Origin: Flavobacteriia bacterium
GTDB lineage: Bacteria > Bacteroidota > Bacteroidia > Flavobacteriales_D > Crocinitomicaceae
Reading direction: 5' to 3'
Assembly (NCBI GenBank): GCA_009925805.1
Contig: RFQF01000066.1
Span: 1 to 10,561, forward strand
DNA length: 10,561 nucleotides
This document shows positions 5,468 through 10,561 of this stretch, piece after piece (position 1 is the stretch's first letter; each line of letters opens with the position of its first letter). The position numbers and the translations under genes were made by a program. Under the pieces are notes generated by a model. It was given only the letters and a program-made list of their open reading frames with translations, was not told where the DNA came from and did no database searches.

Positions 5468-6276
5468 TTCAACAAACGAATGATGCACCAACTGATCTTG
5501 AATTTATTATTGAACGAATTATCCAAGGCGGATTTCCTGGGTTACTCGATAAAAGGTTAGACCAGGCCATGGAAATTAATCGGGCTTATGTAAGTTTATT
5601 GGCCGAGGTAGACATCAGTCGGGTTTCAAATGTTAGGCGCAATCCTGAGAAGGTAGTTAATTTGCTGAGATCACTTGCAAGAAATTCTTCCACAATGGTC
5701 GATATTACCGCCTTAGAAAAGGATATCAGAGATAAAGAACATACAGATGTTTCTCGCCCTACAATTTATGATTACCTAGAATCACTTGAGCGTTTAATGG
5801 TAATTGAGAATCAACCTGCTTGGAACACGCATATTCGTTCCTCTTCCTCTCTTCGAAAATCTCCAAAGCGCCATTTTTCAGACGTCTCTCTTGCTGTAGC
5901 TTCGCTAGGAGCTGGAAAAGAATCATTGCTTAACGATATGAAGTTTACTGGTTTTTTATTCGAGTCACTCGCCATACATAACCTTCGTGTTTATGGTCAG
6001 GCAAATGACGCTAAAGTTTTTTATTATTATGATTCAAGTGGCTTGGAGGTCGATGCAATTGTCCAAAAATACAACGGAGATTGGTGCGCTTTTGAAATAA
6101 AATTAGGAATTGGACAGATTGAAGAAGCAGCAAAAAAATTATTAAAATTCACTTCAATTTTAGATGGAAAGCGCGTGCCTCCTCCAAAATCATTAAATAT
6201 CATTACGGGTACGGGTGTAAGCTACACTCGCAACGATGGTATCAATGTAATTGCACTCGCTTCGCTGGGTGTATAA
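5461..6276 (+). pseudogene. AAA_14/DUF4143 ATPase, C-terminal fragment (DUF4143 domain)
   Basis: The frame is open from about 5461 (GIVQQTNDAPTDLEFIIERI, then IQGGFPGLL) to TAA at 6274-6276, although the first ATG is at 5569. The match to the family resumes with the ..GGFPGLL.. motif, YVSLLAEVDISRVSNVRRNP, a winged-helix-like segment with RPTIYDYLESLERLMVIENQPAW, then FSDVSLAVASLGAG and FLFESLAIHNLRVYG. Near the C-terminus, GLEVDAIVQ and WCAFEIKLG show the (D/E)xK-like nuclease-fold pattern seen in DUF4143. Relative to the family, about 30-35 residues between TGSSKPEE and NGIVQQ are missing, including the RHSGAGR and MRPMSLxESG segments. The loss is 3n+1 nt, so the frame is broken. An automatic annotator would probably call 5569-6276 as a separate CDS. 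Confidence 0.78.
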
Positions 6277-6322
6277 GCCGATGCTCTTGGCAATACGATA
6301 GTTGGATTTAATTCGCACTCAT

Positions 6323-6350
6323 GGGGGAATTCAATTCCCACCCCCCTTTT
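6323..6350. terminator. Possible stem-loop between convergent genes
   Basis: GGGAATT (6325-6331) and AATTCCC (6333-6339) are inverted repeats, flanked by further G and C runs (GG before, CCCCCC after one A), then TTTT. It lies between the stop of the broken ATPase gene (6276) and the stop of the convergent hydrolase gene (6354), where a transcript end is expected. The T tract is short, so the call is weak. Confidence 0.35.
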
Positions 6351-6353
6351 CAA

Positions 6354-6965
6354 CTACCCTAAAATTCGCTTCAATACCGCTGCGTCCAAATCGTGTTTTC
6401 CCGGGTAGGTATGAACTTGAAACCCCAGGTTAGCATAGCGCTTCTTGATGGCTTCAGCCTCCGCACCATGATAAAACTCATCCTCGTCGCCCAACACGAA
6501 ATGCAGGGGTTTGATGGTGGGAAAGGTTCCCGCTTCAATGTCCGGAGGGAAAACGCCAGCCCATAAAATGAGTTGGTCGAAACATTCAGGGTTTTTTTGA
6601 TACCACCTGGCGGCCGTTGCGGCTCCTTGTGAAAAACCAAGCAAGGTTCTTTTTGCGGCTGGCTGTTCCTGAATATTCTGTTCCAGGAAGATGTTCAACC
6701 ACCTCAAGTTGTCCTCTATGTCCAATTCCCGTGCTTCCTTCGTCATCCAGCTAGCGCCCACTCTTCCGTTCGAACCCGAAAGGTAAAAACGATGCGGGCC
6801 CTCTGGCGCGAGGAGGTAATACGTGTCTTCCAAGAAGTGAAATTTCCGAATGAAATACTTCGCAAGTTGCCCGTAGCCATGCAGGGCCAATAGTACTTCC
6901 GCAGCATGCTCCGCACCTGAGGTTACATACCGGTAGGTTTTGGGTGCGACCAAGTACTTTTCCAT
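6354..6965 (-). CDS. Alpha/beta-hydrolase, phospholipase/carboxylesterase (Abhydrolase_2-like) family
   Basis: A serine hydrolase of 203 aa, about the usual ~210-220 for this esterase group, with no signal peptide, so cytoplasmic. The layout is LLALHGYG (25-32, oxyanion region), LLAPEGPHRF (51-60), nucleophile elbow GFSQG with S112, acid in LGDEDEFY (D160 or D162) and GKHDLD with catalytic H191 near the C-terminus. GFSQGA plus LHGYGQ is typical of YpfH/acyl-protein-thioesterase-like proteins; the natural substrate is unknown. ATG 6965 (MEKYLVAPK) is preferred to the upstream in-frame ATG at 6998. The longer form would overlap the divergent gene's start codon, and a TATTTTCG promoter-like box lies 4 nt upstream of 6965. 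It is convergent with the broken ATPase gene. Confidence 0.85.
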   Translation of the reverse strand: MEKYLVAPKTYRYVTSGAEHAAEVLLALHGYGQLAKYFIRKFHFLEDTYYLLAPEGPHRFYLSGSNGRVGASWMTKEARELDIEDNLRWLNIFLEQNIQEQPAAKRTLLGFSQGAATAARWYQKNPECFDQLILWAGVFPPDIEAGTFPTIKPLHFVLGDEDEFYHGAEAEAIKKRYANLGFQVHTYPGKHDLDAAVLKRILG

Positions 6966-6969
6966 TTTT

Positions 6970-6977
6970 CGAAAATA
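6970..6977 (-). promoter_or_regulatory. Near-consensus -7 box for the hydrolase gene
   Basis: The reverse strand reads TATTTTCG, one mismatch from TAnnTTTG, 4 nt before ATG 6965. It is back to back with the box of the divergent gene, only 5 bp away. Confidence 0.35.
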
Positions 6978-6982
6978 ACCAT

Positions 6983-6990
6983 TATTTTTG
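6983..6990 (+). promoter_or_regulatory. -7 box for the small membrane protein gene
   Basis: TATTTTTG is a full TAnnTTTG match ending 6 nt before ATG 6997, so the message would be leaderless or nearly so. It shares a 31-bp intergenic space with the divergent hydrolase promoter. Confidence 0.42.
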
Positions 6991-6996
6991 CTACCC

Positions 6997-7515
6997 ATGA
7001 AAAAAATGACTTTTTGGGTATTGCTTTGGCTGATCGTCCAATTGGTCTTGGTGGGTCCGCTGTTTTTGGTGCAACAATACCGTTGGAAAGCGCATATGAT
7101 GGAGGCGATTAAGGCTCATTCCGACCAGTTTTCCGTCGAAGAATTATCGATGACCAAAAAGGAATTTTCCCAAATTAATTGGCGGGACGAAAAGAAAGAA
7201 TTCGTATTTCAAGGGCGTTTTTACGATGTGCTTCAGATCAAATCCTACGGTGATAAAGTGGTCATTCAATGCGTAAAAGATGGCGAGGAATCCCGCTTGA
7301 TAGAACAGTATATTGCATCGGGCAAGGGCGAGAAAAACCCCCTTCATGATGGATTGAAAATGCTTTGGTCTAACCTCACCTTGGAGGAAATTTTTATCGA
7401 AGCTTTCGTCTTTCACTGGGGACAAATTCCCCTTGAAAATCCTTGTTATTCTTATGTCTTTGCGGTCAAAGCATCCTGCTGCGACACCCCTGCTCCTCCT
7501 CCCAATTTCGGGTAA
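6997..7515 (+). CDS. Small membrane-anchored protein of unknown function, first gene of a TonB-receptor locus
   Basis: A 172-aa protein I cannot assign a function. A single N-terminal hydrophobic segment (about 5-26, TFWVLLWLIVQLVLVGPLFL) followed by basic residues indicates a membrane anchor; which side the rest faces is unclear. The middle part holds KKEFVFQGRFYDVLQIKSYGD (66-86) and VVIQCVKDGEESRLIEQYI, a pattern I recall from small Bacteroidota proteins encoded beside TonB-dependent receptors. The C-terminus ends SCCDTPAPPPNFG, with adjacent cysteines 161-162 and a proline run, plausible for metal or haem contact or for protein-protein interaction. C92 and C150 are further cysteines. ATG 6997 is chosen over an in-frame TTG at 6988, which overlaps the -7 box. 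Only 52 bp separate it from the receptor gene, so co-transcription is likely. Confidence 0.75.
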   Translation: MKKMTFWVLLWLIVQLVLVGPLFLVQQYRWKAHMMEAIKAHSDQFSVEELSMTKKEFSQINWRDEKKEFVFQGRFYDVLQIKSYGDKVVIQCVKDGEESRLIEQYIASGKGEKNPLHDGLKMLWSNLTLEEIFIEAFVFHWGQIPLENPCYSYVFAVKASCCDTPAPPPNFG

Positions 7516-7567
7516 TTATTGTCCTTGTTTTTGTCCCAGTTTTATCAATAATTAACGAAATAATATC

Positions 7568-9991
7568 ATGAAAAATTTATCTATTGCCCTCTTGGGCTTC
7601 ATGGCACTCGCCATATCGGGAAAGGCGTTTTCCCAAAAATTATACATCTTCGATCAAAACACCAACCAACCCATTAAAGGGGCTGAAGTGAAGTCTTGCG
7701 AAGGTTCTTCAAAAACGTTGAATCAAACGGGAATGGATGGGTATGTTACGATGAAAGAGTACTTAGATTGTTACTTTATCACTGCGGAAGGGTATGCATC
7801 TAAAACCCTCTCGTCCGACGAGATAAAAGCGAATTCCGGAAAATGCAGCATGGTTCCGTTCAATCAGACGATGAACGAGGTGGAGGTTACTTCCAATTCC
7901 AATTCTAAAAACAAATTGGAAATTCCCGCCTCCATTGCCACGCTGGGTACTACGGAAATTAAACGCGGACAAGGCTTGTTTATGGACGATGCTATCAACA
8001 CCAACATTCCTGGCGTTTACATGCAGCGAAGAACGGTTTCTGCAGGACAAAACTTCAACATTCGAGGTTACGGAAACGGCGTTAGAGGCACCAACGGAAC
8101 CAGCAGCAACTTCGATGGTCAAGGTTCCAAGGTTTATTTGAATGGAATTCCTATTACCGACGCAGAAGGAATCACGTTGATGGATGACATCGATTTTGGT
8201 TCGATCGGAAACGTGGAAATTCAGAAAGGTCCATCGGGTTCGTTGTACGGATTGGCGATTGCAGGGGTGGTTAATTTAACCACGGCTAAAGCGCAGGAGG
8301 GAACCACTTCCATCGGTCAAGACGTGATGGTCGGAAGCTATGGTTTGCAGCGTTTTACCTCCCGTTTTGAAATGGCCACGGCAAAATCCTCGTTAATGGT
8401 GAATTATGGACATCAACTGTACGATGGGTTTATGCCTCATACCAATTCGCACAAAGATTTTGTCAATGTCTTTGGAACCTTTAAAGCGAGTGCTAAGCAG
8501 TCCTTGAGCTATTATGCAGGATATTCGAATTCCTACGATGCGCGAAACGGAGAATTAACCAAATTACAATACGATACCTTGAATTTTTCTGGAAATACTG
8601 CTTATGTTAAGAATAATGCGCATTCTAATGTAATAAGCGCCCGTATGGGAATGACCCACACATACGCCTTCACGAAATCCATCGCTAATTCCACCACGGT
8701 GTTCGCTTCAGGATTAAACAGCAATGTAAGTTCCGCCGGTGGTTGGACGGACAAAGCTCCGGTGAATTTTGGGTTACGCTCCACGTTGGATGTGCATGTA
8801 GACCTGAATAAAAACTTCCAGTTATCGGGAATCACAGGAATCGAAGCCCAACGACAAAATGCGCAAACGATCGGTTATGGCATGGTGAAAGACAGTTTTG
8901 CTATTGCTACGGATCCAAACGCATATAATATCATCGGAGCCATGAAGAGCAATACCTTTACTACCTCTTCCACAAATTCGTATTTCACGGAATGGACGGT
9001 AAAAATGCCGTATGCCTTGTCGTTAACGGCAGGACTAGGAATTTCCAATATGTCCATTACTTTGAATGATCGATTCTATGTGGCTTCAAACAACAATCCT
9101 AGTAATCCGAACGGTACCCATAAGCCAATGGTTTACGATACCTCCTATAATTTCTTGGCTTCGCCAAGGATCGCTTTGAATAAAGTCTTCAAAGAAAGGA
9201 TTTCGATTTATACATCGTTCAGCCGTGGGTACAAGGCACCGGTAAGTTCCTATTTTTATATACCTATGACCGGGGATTTAAACACGAACTTGAAACCGGA
9301 AGTTGGAACCCAAGTTGAAATTGGCTCGAAGGGTTCACTCATGAATAAGCGCCTAAGCTACGAGGTGGCGTTGTTTCAATCGGTTTATGACCATAAAATG
9401 ACCGTAGTTGCTGTACCGAATGCGGCGAATACAGCTACTTCCTATACCTATGTAGCCAATGGGGGAAGACAAGTCAATATGGGAGCGGAAGCCATGGTAA
9501 AGTTTGAAGTCATGAAAGAAAAGAACGGTATCATCCATTCGTTAGTACCTTTTGTAAATGGAGCCTATTCGAATTTTGTTTACAAAGATTTCAAATACCA
9601 GCAATTGAATGCTGCCAAGAACGGAACAGTAGTCGTGGATTACAGCAATAAGCAAGTTGCTGGAGTTCCTCCAATTACCTTCAATGCAGGATTTGATGTA
9701 GCCACAAAATGGGGGGTCTATGCAAATTACACGTATTCGTACCGAGATGGTGTGTATTATACCTCAGATAACACCGATAAAGCTCCCAGCTTCAGTTTGA
9801 TGAATGCCAAAATTGGTTATCGTCAGTTGTTTTTCAAGCAACTGAGTGTAGATGCTTATTTGGGAATCAACAACCTGGCTAGTCAAAAATACTACGTCAT
9901 GTTATTCGTTAATCAGACGCCGGATATTTACATTCCTGGCCCGAATCAACGAAACTACTACGGTGGGGTTAATTTGAAATATCAGTTTTAA
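7568..9991 (+). CDS. TonB-dependent outer-membrane receptor, probably haem or metal-chelate uptake
   Basis: An outer-membrane active transporter of 807 aa, energised by TonB/ExbBD. The signal peptide is about residues 1-22 (MKNLSIALLGFMALAISGKA, then FSQ). A carboxypeptidase-regulatory-like beta domain follows at 24-100 (IFDQNTNQPIKGAEV, DGYVTMKEY, FITAEGYASKTL) and unusually carries three cysteines (C44, C68, C93). The plug covers about 118-245: IPASIATLG, QNFNIRGYGNGVRGTNG, NFDGQGSKVYLNGIPITDAE, DFGSIGNVEIQKGPSGSLYG and AGVVNLTT. The beta-barrel ends with YYGGVNLKYQF and the terminal aromatic needed for outer-membrane insertion. Substrate assignment is inference: the next gene is HmuT-like, which points to haem. 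Plug and barrel alone do not separate haem from siderophore. No TAnnTTTG box is seen in the 52 bp upstream, consistent with transcription from the preceding gene's promoter. Confidence 0.9.
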   Translation: MKNLSIALLGFMALAISGKAFSQKLYIFDQNTNQPIKGAEVKSCEGSSKTLNQTGMDGYVTMKEYLDCYFITAEGYASKTLSSDEIKANSGKCSMVPFNQTMNEVEVTSNSNSKNKLEIPASIATLGTTEIKRGQGLFMDDAINTNIPGVYMQRRTVSAGQNFNIRGYGNGVRGTNGTSSNFDGQGSKVYLNGIPITDAEGITLMDDIDFGSIGNVEIQKGPSGSLYGLAIAGVVNLTTAKAQEGTTSIGQDVMVGSYGLQRFTSRFEMATAKSSLMVNYGHQLYDGFMPHTNSHKDFVNVFGTFKASAKQSLSYYAGYSNSYDARNGELTKLQYDTLNFSGNTAYVKNNAHSNVISARMGMTHTYAFTKSIANSTTVFASGLNSNVSSAGGWTDKAPVNFGLRSTLDVHVDLNKNFQLSGITGIEAQRQNAQTIGYGMVKDSFAIATDPNAYNIIGAMKSNTFTTSSTNSYFTEWTVKMPYALSLTAGLGISNMSITLNDRFYVASNNNPSNPNGTHKPMVYDTSYNFLASPRIALNKVFKERISIYTSFSRGYKAPVSSYFYIPMTGDLNTNLKPEVGTQVEIGSKGSLMNKRLSYEVALFQSVYDHKMTVVAVPNAANTATSYTYVANGGRQVNMGAEAMVKFEVMKEKNGIIHSLVPFVNGAYSNFVYKDFKYQQLNAAKNGTVVVDYSNKQVAGVPPITFNAGFDVATKWGVYANYTYSYRDGVYYTSDNTDKAPSFSLMNAKIGYRQLFFKQLSVDAYLGINNLASQKYYVMLFVNQTPDIYIPGPNQRNYYGGVNLKYQF

Positions 9992-10010
9992 TTACACGCA
10001 AAAGAATATC

Positions 10011-10035
10011 GGGGGAGGTGACTCCCCCTTTTTTT
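10011..10035 (+). terminator. Strong intrinsic terminator after the TonB receptor gene
   Basis: A perfect 7-bp GC-rich stem GGGGGAG/CTCCCCC (10011-10017 and 10022-10028) with a GTGA loop, directly followed by seven T (10029-10035). It begins 19 nt after the receptor stop and ends 9 nt before the ATG of the hmuT-like gene, leaving almost no room for a separate promoter after it. Confidence 0.85.
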
Positions 10036-10044
10036 ATCCTTTTT

Positions 10045-10561
10045 ATGAAAAATATAGCATCACTTATACTCGTTTTCTTCCTTTTGATGGCATGCTCTTC
10101 GGAAAAAAACGAAACCCACGGGCCTAAAGCGCGATGGATATGCTTATCCAAACAATACAACGAAATCCTTGCCGCCCTTGACTTGGAAAGCAACGTAGTT
10201 GCGGTCGACCTTTCAAGCGTCAATCCAAAGTCGATTCAAGCCATTCCCAAAGTAGGATACCATCGGGCCTTGGCCATTGAGCCCATTCTTTCTTTTAAAC
10301 CTACGTTAGTCATTCACGATAATAATATTGCCCCAGAAGGCGTGAAGGATCAATTAAAAGAGTTGGGGGTTCCTATGGTGGCCTTTCAATCGAAGGGAAC
10401 ATCCGTGAGCACAACGTACGATTTGATTCGCGAAATGGGGGATTATTTCCAAGTAAAGGAGCGCGCAGCGTCCTTGGTTGCGAAAATGAAAAAAGAACTT
10501 CTTGAGGCCAAGCAAGATGTGGCCTTATACCACGATATTCCCCGGGTTTTGGTGCTTCATT
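10045..10561 (+). CDS. hmuT: HmuT-like haem ABC-transporter substrate-binding lipoprotein, partial
   Basis: A periplasmic receptor that would deliver haem to an inner-membrane ABC permease and ATPase (HmuUV). The first 172 residues are present, open to the window edge; the family is ~280-300 aa. The N-terminus is a lipoprotein signal, MKNIASLILVFFLLMAC with lipobox LMAC and C17 as the lipidated cysteine. The helical-backbone receptor fold follows: NEILAALDLESNVVAVD, PKVGYHRALAIEPILSFKPT, LVIHDNNIAPEGVKDQL and ELGVPMVAF. The VGYxRALxxEpiLSLKPd-like segment is characteristic of HmuT over BtuF or FepB. Y72 in it aligns by pattern with the tyrosine known as an axial haem ligand in HmuT/ShuT, which is inference here. 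It is separated from the receptor gene by an intrinsic terminator, so it may be made at a lower level. hmuU and hmuV are expected just beyond the edge. Confidence 0.85.
   Translation, partial: MKNIASLILVFFLLMACSSEKNETHGPKARWICLSKQYNEILAALDLESNVVAVDLSSVNPKSIQAIPKVGYHRALAIEPILSFKPTLVIHDNNIAPEGVKDQLKELGVPMVAFQSKGTSVSTTYDLIREMGDYFQVKERAASLVAKMKKELLEAKQDVALYHDIPRVLVLH

Noticed and set aside
4878..6353. Insertion sequence or integrated element around the ATPase gene
   Set aside because: The region is AT-rich and accessory-looking, but no transposase, integrase, terminal inverted repeats or target duplications are visible.
6966..6998. ATG at 6998 as the hydrolase start
   Set aside because: It would overlap the divergent gene's ATG and cover both promoter boxes; ATG 6965 has a promoter-like box 4 nt upstream.

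Overview
The window looks like chromosomal DNA from a Bacteroidota bacterium, probably a flavobacterium- or Cryomorphaceae-like lineage of moderate GC. The reasons are a SusC/FecA-style TonB-dependent receptor with an N-terminal carboxypeptidase-regulatory-like domain, Bacteroidota-type protein families, no convincing Shine-Dalgarno sites, and TAnnTTTG-type -7 promoter boxes (or one-mismatch versions) just before seven genes.

Layout, left to right. (1) The 5' part of mtaB (tRNA methylthiotransferase) runs leftward off the window edge and is divergent from cbs. (2) cbs (cystathionine beta-synthase) is followed by an overlapping BtuF-like metal-receptor gene and a DCC/DUF393 redox gene. The BtuF-like gene has lost an internal segment out of frame and now reads directly into the DCC gene, giving one 339-aa hybrid ORF. 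(3) gmhA (heptose biosynthesis) converges on this operon and overlaps its end by 12 bp. (4) A 227-bp gap holds octamer repeat arrays in opposite orientations around two inverted REP-like palindromes. (5) A short-chain dehydrogenase gene follows, then a third octamer array. (6) Five direct repeats with an exact 23-bp period lead into a promoter and an AAA_14/DUF4143 ATPase gene, which is also broken by an out-of-frame internal deletion. This stretch is visibly more AT-rich than the rest and is the most accessory-looking part. (7) An alpha/beta-hydrolase gene lies divergent from a small membrane-anchored protein, with two promoter boxes packed back to back in 31 bp. (8) A probable haem-uptake locus follows: small membrane protein, TonB-dependent receptor, strong intrinsic terminator, then an HmuT-like lipoprotein running off the right edge.

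Functionally, most of the window is housekeeping: tRNA modification, sulfur amino acids, heptose for surface glycans. The right third is a metal or haem acquisition operon, in which the receptor would bring substrate across the outer membrane and pass it to the periplasmic lipoprotein, with an ABC permease and ATPase expected beyond the right edge. The most unusual signals are the 23-bp repeat array in front of the ATPase, the octamer arrays, and two gene-disrupting deletions of apparently similar size.
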